Source of the DNA: Actinomycetes bacterium
GTDB lineage: Bacteria; Actinomycetota; Actinomycetes; Propionibacteriales; Propionibacteriaceae
Direction: 5' to 3'
NCBI GenBank assembly: GCA_023460935.1
Contig: JAEWOI010000016.1
Location: 54,390-118,389, forward strand
DNA length: 64,000 nucleotides
Shown here one piece after another: positions 35,354 through 43,106 of this stretch (its first letter is position 1; each line of letters starts with the position of its first letter). A model generated the notes under the pieces. The model made no database searches, was not told the DNA's origin, and saw only the letters and a program-made list of their open reading frames with translations. The translations under genes were made by a program, and so were the position numbers.

Positions 35354-35359
35354 AGGCTA
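35354..35359 (-). promoter_or_regulatory. -10 box (TAGCCT) for near-leaderless ATP-grasp operon
   Basis: TAGCCT at -13 to -8 of GTG 35346, with no ribosome-binding site between. Transcription would begin at or one base before the start codon. It supports that start. Confidence 0.45.
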
Positions 35360-35427
35360 GGACGGGCGTGTTTCAACCAGGTGTCGGTTGCGAGTCGTTA
35401 CCCGCACCCGACGATGAGCCGGCTGGC

Positions 35428-37146
35428 CTAGTCGCGCGGACCGCGCGCCGGCTTGCGCCTGCGCTCCTTGCCACCCCCGCCGGCACCGAGCCGGCTGAGT
35501 TCGATCAGCTTGCCGGAGATGCGGGTGCTCGCCAGCGCCTCCCACGCCCCCGGCGGCAGCTTCACCGGCAGCTCGACCAGGGAGTGGTCGGCGCGGATGT
35601 CGATGTGGCCGAAGTCGTCCCTGCCCAGCCCGCCCTCGTTGGCGAGCGCGCCGACGATCTGGCGTGGCTCGACCCGGTGGCGGCGGCCGACGTTGATCCG
35701 GTAGGTCGCCAGCTCCGCCCGTGCCCGCGAACGGGGCTCACGCTGCTCGCCCGGAGCCCGGTCGCGCTTGCGCGGCCGCTCCGCACCGGACGCCGGCTCG
35801 AAGGTCTCCGGCACCTCGTCGAGCAGCAGCGGGGTGCCGCCCTGCAGCACGATGGCCAGCGCGGCGGCCACGTCGATCTCGGGCACGTCGTAGTCGCGGA
35901 CGTAGTGCGCCACCACGTCGCGGAAGAACTCGAACGACTCCGACTCCAGCGCAGCGGTGATGGAGTTGTCGAACTTGCTGAGCCGGGTGGTGTTCACGTC
36001 CTCGATGCTCGGCACCGGCATCTGGGTCAGTTCCTGCCGGGTGGCCTTCTCGATGGCCCTGAGCAGGTGGTTCTCCCGCGGCGTGACGAAGGAGATCGCA
36101 TCGCCGGAGCGGCCTGCCCGGCCGGTACGGCCGATCCGGTGCACATAGGACTCGGTGTCGGTGGGGATGTCGTAGTTGACGACGTGGCTGACCCGCTCGA
36201 CGTCGAGGCCCCTGGCTGCGACGTCCGTGGCCACCAGGATGTCCAGGCGGCCGGACTTCAGCTGGTTGATCGTCCGCTCCCGCTGCGCCTGCGCCACGTC
36301 CCCGTTCAGCGCGGTGGCGGCGAAGCCCCGGGCACGCAGCCGCTCGGCCAGCTGCTCCGTCTCCTGCTTGGTGCGCGCGAACACGATCATGGCGTCGAAG
36401 TTCTCCACCTCGAGGATCCGGGTGAGCGCGTCCAGCTTCTTGGAGTGGGCCACCCGCACGTAGCGCTGGGTGGTGGTCACCACGGTGGTCGTGCGGGTCT
36501 TGATGTGCACCTCCTCGGGGTCGGTGAGGTGCTTCTTCGCGATCTTGCGGATCTGCGCGGGCATGGTGGCGGAGAACAGCGCCACCTGCTTGTCCGCCGG
36601 GGTGTCGGCGAGGATCGTCTCCACGTCCTCCGCGAACCCCATCTTCAGCATCTCGTCGGCCTCGTCCAGCACGAGGAAGCGGAGCTGGGTGAGGTCGAGG
36701 GTGCCCTTCTCGAGGTGGTCCATCACCCGCCCGGGCGTGCCCACCACGACCTGCACCCCGCGGCGCAGCGCGCTGAGCTGGACGCCGTAGCCCTGGCCGC
36801 CGTACACCGGCAGCACGTGCACTCCAGGGAGGTGCGCGCTGTACCTGGTGAACGCCTCACAGACCTGCAGGGCCAGCTCGCGGGTCGGGCACAGCACCAG
36901 AGCCTCCGGAGCCTTCTGGGCGTGGCTGAGCTGGTTCAGCACCGGCAGGGCGAAGGCTGCGGTCTTGCCGGTGCCGGTCTGTGCGCGACCCAGCACGTCG
37001 AGGCCGGCGAGCAGCGGCGGGATGGTCGCGGCCTGGATCGCCGTCGGTGTCTCGTAGCCGAGCTCCCTGACCGCCTTGAGCAGCCGGGGGTCGAGGCCGA
37101 GGTCGGCGAAGCTGGTGGGCGGGGTGGTCTGGGCTGGCTCGTTCAC
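35428..37146 (-). CDS. DEAD-box ATP-dependent RNA helicase (DeaD/CsdA-like)
   Basis: Cytoplasmic RNA helicase involved in ribosome assembly or mRNA decay. The 572 residues show the Q motif (SFADLGLDP and PTAIQ), Walker A AQTGTGKTAAF, PTRELALQV, GGQGYG, TPGRVMDHL, the DEAD box LVLDEADEML, SATMP, and the second RecA domain ending YVHRIGRTGRAGRSG. A C-terminal DbpA-type RNA-binding domain (YRINVGRRHRVEPRQIVGAL) is followed by a basic tail. The start is GTG 37146 with TAGACT exactly at -12 to -7, so the mRNA is probably leaderless. Confidence 0.95.
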   Translation of the reverse strand: MNEPAQTTPPTSFADLGLDPRLLKAVRELGYETPTAIQAATIPPLLAGLDVLGRAQTGTGKTAAFALPVLNQLSHAQKAPEALVLCPTRELALQVCEAFTRYSAHLPGVHVLPVYGGQGYGVQLSALRRGVQVVVGTPGRVMDHLEKGTLDLTQLRFLVLDEADEMLKMGFAEDVETILADTPADKQVALFSATMPAQIRKIAKKHLTDPEEVHIKTRTTTVVTTTQRYVRVAHSKKLDALTRILEVENFDAMIVFARTKQETEQLAERLRARGFAATALNGDVAQAQRERTINQLKSGRLDILVATDVAARGLDVERVSHVVNYDIPTDTESYVHRIGRTGRAGRSGDAISFVTPRENHLLRAIEKATRQELTQMPVPSIEDVNTTRLSKFDNSITAALESESFEFFRDVVAHYVRDYDVPEIDVAAALAIVLQGGTPLLLDEVPETFEPASGAERPRKRDRAPGEQREPRSRARAELATYRINVGRRHRVEPRQIVGALANEGGLGRDDFGHIDIRADHSLVELPVKLPPGAWEALASTRISGKLIELSRLGAGGGGKERRRKPARGPRD

Positions 37147-37152
37147 CGCCTG

Positions 37153-37158
37153 AGTCTA
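37153..37158 (-). promoter_or_regulatory. -10 box (TAGACT) for leaderless DEAD-box helicase gene
   Basis: TAGACT lies at -12 to -7 of the GTG at 37146. No ribosome-binding site is seen. Confidence 0.5.
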
Positions 37159-37197
37159 TCGGCGTGCGGCACCTGCCGGTTCGGCCGCGTCGCCGGC

Positions 37198-37722
37198 TCA
37201 GTCGGCGAAGCGCCGCCCCGGCGCTGTGCTGATCACCATGGTTCCGGCCAGCCGGTCGTAGACGGTGCGACCGTCGCCGGCGAACAGCGTGGCCAGGTAG
37301 CCGACCGGGACGGCGACCGTGAGCAGGGCACCGACCAGCGCGTCGGTGCCGCCGCCGGTGGCCAGCGACACGCCGGCCAAGTGGCCCAGCGCCCAGGGCA
37401 GGCCCAGCTTCAGCAGGTTGCGCAGCAACGATCGCCCGGGACGGATCCGCTCCCCCGACGGGTCGCGGCGCACCCTGAGGCCGAGGCGCAGCTTGCCCGG
37501 GGTGGCCTCGTAGCGGCCGGACTCCAGCAGGGTCAGCCCGATCGTCGCCGGCAGCACGACCAGGGCCAGGCCGACCACGTTCAGGCCGAGCAGCCCGAGG
37601 CCCCGGGCGCCCCCGGCCAGCCAGAGGGGTACGAGCACCGCCGCGACCAGTGCAGCCCAGGCCAGCATCAGGCCGAGGTCGATCAGCCCGGCAAGGAGCC
37701 GTCGTCTCGGGTCGCTGGTCAC
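37198..37722 (-). CDS. RDD family membrane protein
   Basis: A 174-residue integral membrane protein of the RDD family. GTG 37722 gives TSDPRRRLLAGLIDLGLM, with the family Arg and Asp residues at the start of the first helix, and further hydrophobic segments (AALVAAVLVPLWLAG and LNVVGLALVVLPATIGLTLL). The second conserved block is PGKLRLGLRVRR. The frame stays open to 38376, but that part runs opposite the GNAT gene. It is divergent from the GNAT gene with 66 bases between. Function unknown. Confidence 0.88.
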   Translation of the reverse strand: MTSDPRRRLLAGLIDLGLMLAWAALVAAVLVPLWLAGGARGLGLLGLNVVGLALVVLPATIGLTLLESGRYEATPGKLRLGLRVRRDPSGERIRPGRSLLRNLLKLGLPWALGHLAGVSLATGGGTDALVGALLTVAVPVGYLATLFAGDGRTVYDRLAGTMVISTAPGRRFAD

Positions 37723-37729
37723 GCGGGCA

Positions 37730-37735
37730 AGGCTA
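37730..37735 (-). promoter_or_regulatory. -10 box (TAGCCT) for near-leaderless RDD gene
   Basis: TAGCCT at -13 to -8 of GTG 37722. It lies back to back with the leaderless -10 box of the GNAT gene. Confidence 0.42.
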
Positions 37736-37776
37736 TCGTCGTCGCCGGCGCCACTGCGCCGCGGGTTTGCCTGGGC

Positions 37777-37782
37777 TATCCT
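37777..37782 (+). promoter_or_regulatory. -10 box (TATCCT) for leaderless GNAT gene
   Basis: TATCCT lies exactly at -12 to -7 of the ATG at 37789. No ribosome-binding site precedes the ATG. Confidence 0.5.
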
Positions 37783-37788
37783 GCGTCG

Positions 37789-38907
37789 ATGCCGAGCTTC
37801 CACCTGCGCGAAGCCGATCCCGGCCCGGACTGGGTCTACGACCGCCTGCACGACCTGGAGGTGGCGGTCAGCCTCGAGGTCCACGGGGAGGACCAGGCGG
37901 TCTCGGCCGACTGGAACCGGGTGGCCCAGGCGAACGAGCGCACCGCGCTCAAGGCGTTGCTGGTCGCCGTGCCCGGCCCGGCCCCGCGCGGGGTGCCTGA
38001 GGGCCGGTACGGCCTGCCGGACGTGGGAAGCGAACCGCTGGAGCTGCTGGCGGCAGCGCAGTTCACGATGCCGACCGCGGACAACCAGCACCTGGTGGAC
38101 GACCTGTACCTGCAGGTGCGGGCTGACCGGCGCCGGGAGGGCATCGGTGCCGCGCTCTGGCGCGAGGTGGCCCGGATCGGGCGCGAGCACGGCCGCAGCA
38201 CGGTGCTGGGCTGGACCGAGCACCTGATCGGCTCGAGCCCGGGCGCGGAGACCATCGCCGCACCGTCCGGCACCGGGCACGTCCCGCTCGACGGTCCGGC
38301 CCGCTTCGCCCGGTCCCTCGGCCTCGCCCTTGCCCAGGTCGAGCGGCAGTCCCGGTTGCAACTGCCGGTGCCGCATGAGCGGCTGGCCGAGCTGCGGGCC
38401 TCTGCGGAGGAGCGCGCGCTACCCGGCTACCGGGTGAAGTCCTGGGTCGGGCCCGCCCCGGCAGAACACCTCGACCGGCTCGCGACCCTCTACCGCGACC
38501 TGTCCACCGACGCCCCGCTCGGCCAGATCGAGTTCAAGCCCGAGAGCTGGGACGCCGACCGCGTCCGGCACAGCGACGAGGTCAAGCACCGCACGGGCCG
38601 CTCGTTGTTCACCCTGGCCGTCGACGCTGCCACCGGTGAGGCGGCCGGCCTGACCGAGCTGCACATCCACAACGCCCACCCACACCGGCCCGAGCAGTGG
38701 ACCACGGTCGTGGCCGGAGCGCACCGCGGCCACCGGCTGGGGCTGCTGATCAAGGTGGCGAACCTGGAGCTGCTGGCGCTGGCCGAGCCCACCGCGCGGT
38801 ACCTGGACACCTGGAACGCCGACGAGAACCAGCACATGCTGGCGATCAACACGGCCCTCGGCTTCCGTCCGCACGCCGTCAACGGCGCCTGGCAGGCCAA
38901 CCTCTGA
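37789..38907 (+). CDS. Tandem GNAT N-acetyltransferase
   Basis: A 372-residue protein with two GNAT-like acetyl-CoA folds. The first has the pyrophosphate-binding motif ADRRREGIGAALWREV near residue 110; the second has AGAHRGHRLGLLIKVANLEL near residue 305. Its fold and size resemble actinobacterial acetyltransferases that modify antibiotics or mycothiol precursors, but the substrate cannot be named. The start ATG 37789 is fixed by the leaderless -10 box. A far longer open frame covers it but is spurious. It converges on map with 31 bases between. Confidence 0.87.
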   Translation: MPSFHLREADPGPDWVYDRLHDLEVAVSLEVHGEDQAVSADWNRVAQANERTALKALLVAVPGPAPRGVPEGRYGLPDVGSEPLELLAAAQFTMPTADNQHLVDDLYLQVRADRRREGIGAALWREVARIGREHGRSTVLGWTEHLIGSSPGAETIAAPSGTGHVPLDGPARFARSLGLALAQVERQSRLQLPVPHERLAELRASAEERALPGYRVKSWVGPAPAEHLDRLATLYRDLSTDAPLGQIEFKPESWDADRVRHSDEVKHRTGRSLFTLAVDAATGEAAGLTELHIHNAHPHRPEQWTTVVAGAHRGHRLGLLIKVANLELLALAEPTARYLDTWNADENQHMLAINTALGFRPHAVNGAWQANL

Positions 38908-38938
38908 CCCTGCCGGCGGCGAGCGCCTCCGGCTGGGA

Positions 38939-39778
38939 CTAGTCCGCGAGCGGGCCGAAGCGCACTCCGCGGGCCGACAGCTCGGCCTCGCCACCGTCCT
39001 CTGCCGTCAGCACCCACACCCCGGCCGGGGTCAGCGCGATGGTGTGCTCCCAGTGGGCGGCGAGGGAGCCGTCCCTGGTGACCACCGTCCACTCGTCGGG
39101 CAGCGTCGCGGTGTCCTCCGAGCCGGCCGTGACCATCGGCTCGACCGCGAGGCAGATGCCCTTGGTGAGCAGCTCGCCGCGGCCGCGGCGCCCCACGTTG
39201 GGCACGTCGGGCGGCTGGTGCATGCTCGTGCCGATGCCGTGCCCGGTGTACTCCGACACCAGCCCGTAGCCGTTGCGCCGGCTGCGGACGGAGTGCTCGA
39301 TGGCGTGGGAGATGTCGCCGATCCGGCCGCCGATCCGGGCCGCCGCGATGCCATCCCACATGGCTGCACGGGTGGTCTCCGACAGCGCTTCGGCCTCGGG
39401 AGCCAGCCGGCCCACGCCGAAGGTGATCGCGGAGTCACCGTGCCAGCCGTCCAGCGCCACCCCGAAATCGACGCTGACCAGGTCACCCTCGGCCAGGACG
39501 CGCTCGCCCGGGATGCCGTGCACCACCTCGGAATTGACCGAGATGCAGGTCACCGCGGGGAACGGCGGGATGCCGTAGCCGCCGTAGCCGAGGAAGGACG
39601 ACTCCGCCCCTGCGGCCGCGATCAGTTCCCTGGCCAGCCCGTCGAGGTCGGCAGTGCTGAGTCCTGGCCGGGCGGCCTCACGGAGCGCCGCCAGGGTCCG
39701 GGCGACGACGAGCCCTGCGGCGCGCATCTTCCGGATCTGGTCGGGCGACTTCAGTTCGATGCCCGGACGGCGGCGCAT
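38939..39778 (-). CDS. map: Methionine aminopeptidase, type I
   Basis: Metalloprotease that removes the initiator methionine from nascent proteins. The 279 residues include the metal ligands in VSVDFGVALDGWHGDSAITF, the histidine in YTGHGIGTSMHQPP, the two glutamates in ICLAVEPMV, and DEWTVVTRDGSLAAHWEHTI. It is last in secY-adk-map, starting 24 bases after the adk stop. The usual next genes infA-rpmJ-rpsM are not here; the convergent GNAT gene follows. Confidence 0.96.
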   Translation of the reverse strand: MRRRPGIELKSPDQIRKMRAAGLVVARTLAALREAARPGLSTADLDGLARELIAAAGAESSFLGYGGYGIPPFPAVTCISVNSEVVHGIPGERVLAEGDLVSVDFGVALDGWHGDSAITFGVGRLAPEAEALSETTRAAMWDGIAAARIGGRIGDISHAIEHSVRSRRNGYGLVSEYTGHGIGTSMHQPPDVPNVGRRGRGELLTKGICLAVEPMVTAGSEDTATLPDEWTVVTRDGSLAAHWEHTIALTPAGVWVLTAEDGGEAELSARGVRFGPLAD

Positions 39779-39802
39779 GCTTGCCCTGAACCCCGGACGG
39801 GC

Positions 39803-40375
39803 TCAGCCGACCCTGGCGTCCAGCGCGGCGGTGATCCGGCCGGCCACCTCTTCGATCGTGCCGAGGCCGTCCACCTCGACCAGCAGCCCACGCTCACGGT
39901 AGGTCGCCAGCAGCGGGTCGGTCGCCTCGGTGTAGATCTCCATCCGGTTGCGGATGGTGTCGGCGTTGTCGTCTGCGCGGCCCTCCAGCTCCGCCCGCTT
40001 CAACAGCCGCTCCACCAGCACGTCGGTGTCGGCGACCAGCGAGATCACGGCATCGATCGCCTGCCCGGTGCGCGCCAGCTCCGCGTCCAGCGCCTCGACC
40101 TGGCCAGCGGTGCGCGGGTACCCGTCCAGCAGCCAGCCGTTGGCCGCGTCGGCCTCGGTGAGCCGGTCGGCGACGATCGCGTTGGTGACCTCGTCGGGCA
40201 CGTACCCGCCCTCGGCCATGATCCGCGAGACCTCCTGACCCAGCGGGGTCTGGTTCTTCACGTTGGCCCGGAAGATGTCACCGGTGGAGATGGCCGGAAT
40301 GCCGTAGTGGGCGGCGATGCCCGTGGCCTGGGTTCCCTTACCGACACCCGGCGGGCCCATGATGAGCAGTCTCAT
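39803..40375 (-). CDS. adk: Adenylate kinase
   Basis: Cytoplasmic enzyme that converts ATP plus AMP to two ADP. The 190 residues start MRLLIMGPPGVGKGTQATG with the Walker A loop, then ISTGDIFRANVK (AMP site) and LLDGYPRTAGQVEALD. The lid is of the short type without the zinc cysteines, typical of actinobacteria. It overlaps secY by 4 bases. Confidence 0.96.
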   Translation of the reverse strand: MRLLIMGPPGVGKGTQATGIAAHYGIPAISTGDIFRANVKNQTPLGQEVSRIMAEGGYVPDEVTNAIVADRLTEADAANGWLLDGYPRTAGQVEALDAELARTGQAIDAVISLVADTDVLVERLLKRAELEGRADDNADTIRNRMEIYTEATDPLLATYRERGLLVEVDGLGTIEEVAGRITAALDARVG

Positions 40376-41694
40376 CGCAAGAATCCTTCGTAGTTCCGTT
40401 GCTGCAATTGACTCTGGATCTGCTTCACAGTGTCCAGACCCACCCCGACGATGATCAGGATCGACGTACCGCCGAAGGGGAAGTCACTCTGGGTGCCGAG
40501 CACGATGAACGCGATCGCCGGGATCAGGGCGATCAGCGCCAGGTAGAGCGCGCCCGGCGCGGTCAGCCTGGACAGCACGTGGGCCAGGTACCGCTCGGTG
40601 GGGGTTCCGGCGCGGACGCCGGGGATGAAGCCGCCGTACTTCTTCATGTTGTCGCTGACCTCGACCGGGTTGAACGTGATCGAGACGTAGAAGTAGGCGA
40701 AGGCGATGATCAGCAGGAAGAACACCAGCTCGTAGATCCAGCTGCCGTTGGTCAGGTTCGCAGCGATCCAGCTGGCGACCGGGTTGGGGTTGTCCACCGT
40801 CCCCGGCTGGAACTGCGCGTACAGCACCGGCAGGTAGAGCATCGAGGAGGCGAAGATCACCGGGATGACGCCGGCCTGGTTCACCTTCATCGGGATGTAG
40901 GTGGTGGAGCCGCCGAGCAGCCGCCGTCCCACCATCCGCTTGGCGTACTGGACCGGAATCCGCCGCTGCGCCTGCTCCATGAAGATGACGCCGGCCATCA
41001 CGGCCAGGCCGATGAGCAGCACGATCGTGAACACGAACCAGCCCTGGGCGCCCTCGCGGCTCTCCTTGATGCCCCAGAGCGAAGCGGGGAACTGGGCCGC
41101 GATCTGGGTGAAGATCATCACCGACATGCCGTTGCCGACGCCGCGTTCGGTGATCAGCTCGCCGAGCCACATGATCACGCCGGTGCCGGCGGTCATGGTG
41201 AGGATCATCGTGATGATCGGGAAGATGCTCTTGTCGTAGACCAGGTCGAGCGAGCAGCCCTGGAACAGCTGGCCGTTGACCGCGAGGGTGACGAACGCCG
41301 TGGAGTTCAGCACGGCCAGCACCAGCGTCAGGTAGCGGGTGTACTGGGTGATCTTCTGGGTGCCCGCCGCACCTTCCTTCTTCAGCGCCTCGAGCCGTGG
41401 GATGACCACGGTGAGCAGCTGCAGGATGATGCTGGCGGTGATGTACGGCATGATCCCGAGCGCGAAGATCGCCAGCTGCAGGAGCGCACCGCCGGAGAAC
41501 AGCTGGATCATCGAGTACAGCCCAGCCGAGTCGCCGGTGGTGGCGAGCGCGCGGCACTGGTCCACGTTGACGATGTTCACGTTGGGGGTGGGGATCACCG
41601 AGCCGAGCCGGAACACCGCGATGATCATCAGGGTGAACAGGATCTTCTTGCGCAGGTCAGGAGTCCGGAGCGCGTTCGCGAAAGCGGAAAGCAT
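40372..41694 (-). CDS. secY: Protein translocase channel SecY
   Basis: Central pore of the Sec translocon in the cytoplasmic membrane. The 440-residue protein has ten membrane helices. Recognisable parts are the start FANALRTPDLRKKILFTLM, the plug-region FSGGALLQLAIFALGIMPYI, MWLGELITERGVGNGMS, and GGFIPGVRAGTPTERYL in the cytoplasmic loop. A TAGAGT -10 box lies about 90 bases upstream. It is first in secY-adk-map, separated from rplO by the SMR exporter gene. Confidence 0.97.
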   Translation of the reverse strand: MLSAFANALRTPDLRKKILFTLMIIAVFRLGSVIPTPNVNIVNVDQCRALATTGDSAGLYSMIQLFSGGALLQLAIFALGIMPYITASIILQLLTVVIPRLEALKKEGAAGTQKITQYTRYLTLVLAVLNSTAFVTLAVNGQLFQGCSLDLVYDKSIFPIITMILTMTAGTGVIMWLGELITERGVGNGMSVMIFTQIAAQFPASLWGIKESREGAQGWFVFTIVLLIGLAVMAGVIFMEQAQRRIPVQYAKRMVGRRLLGGSTTYIPMKVNQAGVIPVIFASSMLYLPVLYAQFQPGTVDNPNPVASWIAANLTNGSWIYELVFFLLIIAFAYFYVSITFNPVEVSDNMKKYGGFIPGVRAGTPTERYLAHVLSRLTAPGALYLALIALIPAIAFIVLGTQSDFPFGGTSILIIVGVGLDTVKQIQSQLQQRNYEGFLR

Positions 41695-41783
41695 GAAGTG
41701 GACCTACTCCTTACATCGAGGCACTGCGCCGCGCAGCACCGCCACAGTCGCCGCGGCAACCAAGCCCCAGGACAACCCGGCAA

Positions 41784-41789
41784 ACTCTA
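41784..41789 (-). promoter_or_regulatory. Candidate -10 box (TAGAGT) for secY
   Basis: TAGAGT lies about 90 bases before the secY ATG, in the gap after the SMR gene. The -35 region (GGGTGA at 17 bases) is poor. Confidence 0.33.
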
Positions 41790-41862
41790 TCAAGGCAGCG
41801 CCCGATTCACCCATCCGGGCCGAAGCGCCGCTGCGGCGATACCGTCCGGGAAGGCCCGGAGG

Positions 41863-42177
41863 TCAGGAGACGGCCTTCAGGCCCACCACTCCCCCGACGA
41901 TCATCGCAAGGAAGAGGACCCGCAGCGGGGTCACCGGATCGGCGCCGGTGGCCATGCCGAAGATGACGGTGATGGTGGCCCCGATCGCCACCCAGACCGC
42001 GTAGGCGGTGCCGACGGGCAGGTCGCGCATGGCGTAGGCCAGGCCGCCCATGCTGAGCAGCAGCGCGACGGCGAACACCGCTGTCGGCCCGGGCCTGGTG
42101 AACCCGTCGGAGCGGCCGAGGGCGATCGCCCACACGGCCTCGAAGATGCCGGAGACGATCAACACGATCCAGGACAT
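41863..42177 (-). CDS. SMR family exporter, guanidinium (Gdx/SugE) type
   Basis: Small multidrug resistance transporter that works as an antiparallel dimer; the Gdx branch exports guanidinium in exchange for protons. The 104 residues form four helices. Glu13 and Trp16 in SGIFEAVWAIALG match the substrate-binding residues of the Gdx branch, and GTAYAVWVAIGAT is the family motif. The start ATG 42177 lies just after a riboswitch of the guanidine-III class, which strongly supports guanidinium as the substrate. The longer open frame upstream is not coding. It is a single-gene unit between rplO and secY. Confidence 0.92.
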   Translation of the reverse strand: MSWIVLIVSGIFEAVWAIALGRSDGFTRPGPTAVFAVALLLSMGGLAYAMRDLPVGTAYAVWVAIGATITVIFGMATGADPVTPLRVLFLAMIVGGVVGLKAVS

Positions 42178-42184
42178 GAGAAAA

Positions 42185-42205
42185 CGACCTCGCTTTCCGA
42201 GGCCG
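42185..42205 (-). promoter_or_regulatory. Hairpin sequestering the SMR ribosome-binding site (expression platform)
   Basis: In the mRNA CGGCCUCG and CGAGGUCG form an 8-bp stem (one G:U) with loop GAAAG, followed by UUUUCUC and the AUG. The 3' arm holds GCGAGG, the probable ribosome-binding site, and the 5' arm reuses the ACGGC of the riboswitch aptamer. The two folds are mutually exclusive. Confidence 0.65.
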
Positions 42206-42240
42206 TCTTGTCGCTGTCCGGGTACGGCTCCCTCGTCCGG
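42199..42240 (-). ncRNA. Guanidine-III (ykkC-III) riboswitch
   Basis: The minus-strand RNA carries the class-defining blocks in order: CCGGACGAGG (42240-42231), GCCGUACCCGG, and GACAAGACGGC (to 42202). CCGG of the first block pairs with CCGG of the second, and GCCGU pairs with ACGGC, giving the pseudoknotted fold. It starts 63 bases before the SMR gene ATG. Guanidine binding should hold ACGGC in the aptamer, break the hairpin at 42185-42205 and free the ribosome-binding site, so it is an ON switch. The match is from memory of the family consensus. Confidence 0.88.
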
Positions 42241-42316
42241 GAGGCCTGGTGCTGCCAGGGCTCTTCCTCCAGTCTCGCACACCGTCCCGCGCGCCCCAAA
42301 CCCGGCGCGGCGCACC

Positions 42317-42423
42317 GGGGACGGTTCCTTTCGCGCCACCCAACCATCCACTTGGCGCAAGAAGAACCGTCCCCGACCAGCCAACCAGCCACTTGGCGCA
42401 AGAAGAACCGTCCCCGACCAGCC
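42317..42423. repeat. Inverted and tandem repeat cluster (GGGGACGGTTC motif)
   Basis: Two copies of a 41-base unit lie head to tail (42341-42381 and 42382-42422, nearly identical; 35 bases are exact). Each contains TGGCGCAAGAAGAACCGTCC plus CC. An inverted, imperfect copy at 42317-42338 can pair with the first copy (42353-42374) by 11 plus 6 base pairs around a 5-base internal loop. The AACCGTCCCC/GGGGACGGTT end motif resembles REP-like elements tied to Y1 transposases in many bacteria; that link is inference. There is no transposase nearby. Confidence 0.75.
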
Positions 42424-42434
42424 GGACGGGAACG

Positions 42435-42467
42435 CGAAGGCCCCCGGCGGGTCGCCGGGGGCCTTCG
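42435..42467 (-). terminator. Terminator of the S10-spc ribosomal operon
   Basis: A 14-bp perfect stem, CGAAGGCCCCCGGC with GCCGGGGGCCTTCG, and a 5-base loop, 15 bases after the rplO stop. There is no U-tract, as in many high-GC actinobacterial terminators. Confidence 0.8.
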
Positions 42468-42481
42468 TGGACTGCCTGGGA

Positions 42482-42931
42482 TCAGAGCTGGGTGACGGTG
42501 CCGCCGGCCTGCTCGATCTTGCTCTTCGCGGACGCGGAGAACGCGTGCGCGCTCACCTGGACGGCCACGCCGAGCTCGCCGTTGCCGAGCACCTTGACCA
42601 GCTGCCCGTCGCGGACCGCACCCTTGGCCACGAGGTCGGCCGGGGTGACCGCACCGCCCTCGGGGAACAGGTCGGCGATCCGGGCGACGTTGACCACCTG
42701 GTACTCGACGCGGAACGGGTTGTTGAAGCCGCGCAGCTTGGGCAGCCGCATGTGCAGCGGCATCTGCCCACCCTCGAAGTTCTCCGGGGTGTTCTTGCGC
42801 GCGCCGGTGCCCTTGGTGCCCCGGCCTGCGGTCTTGCCCTTGGATGCCTCACCTCGACCCACGCGGGTCTTGGCGGTCTTGGCGCCCGGGGCCGGACGCA
42901 GGTGATGAACCTTCAGTGCCATGTCAATCAA
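42482..42931 (-). CDS. rplO: 50S ribosomal protein L15 (uL15)
   Basis: Late-assembling large-subunit protein. The 149 residues start with LKVHHLRPAPGAKTAKTRVG and the glycine-rich GRGTKGTGARKNTPENFEGG, then MPLHMRLPKLRGFNNPFRVE, all typical L15. Its ATG overlaps the end of rpmD by 8 bases. It is the last gene of the ribosomal operon; a strong hairpin follows at 42435-42467. In most relatives secY follows directly, but here the SMR gene and repeats intervene. Confidence 0.97.
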   Translation of the reverse strand: MIDMALKVHHLRPAPGAKTAKTRVGRGEASKGKTAGRGTKGTGARKNTPENFEGGQMPLHMRLPKLRGFNNPFRVEYQVVNVARIADLFPEGGAVTPADLVAKGAVRDGQLVKVLGNGELGVAVQVSAHAFSASAKSKIEQAGGTVTQL

Positions 42932-43106
42932 CCTCCTCGACGGCGACGAGGTGCGGGATCGACTTGACCATGCCCACCAGTTCGGGCCGGTCCTCGATCA
43001 CCACCACGTCACCGATGCGCTTCAGCCCCAGCGAACGCAGGGTGTCGCGCTGATTCTGCTTGCCGCCGATCCCAGACTTGATCTGGGTCACCTTGAACCG
43101 TGCCAT
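42924..43106 (-). CDS. rpmD: 50S ribosomal protein L30 (uL30)
   Basis: A 60-residue large-subunit protein. MARFKVTQIKSGIGGKQNQR and LRSLGLKRIGD are the family signatures, and the length matches bacterial L30. The ATG shares its A with the rpsE stop codon (TGATG) and the end overlaps rplO by 8 bases, so it is translated by coupling on both sides. The longer open frame upstream lies inside rpsE in another frame. Confidence 0.96.
   Translation of the reverse strand: MARFKVTQIKSGIGGKQNQRDTLRSLGLKRIGDVVVIEDRPELVGMVKSIPHLVAVEEVD

Noticed and set aside
33622..38907. A single plus-strand open frame of 1,761 codons
   Set aside because: It runs antisense through five well-identified minus-strand genes; only its last 372 codons (from 37789) form a real protein. 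Long spurious frames are expected at this GC content.
42341..42423. CRISPR-like repeat
   Set aside because: Only two adjacent copies with no spacers and no cas genes; the inverted copy fits a REP-like element.
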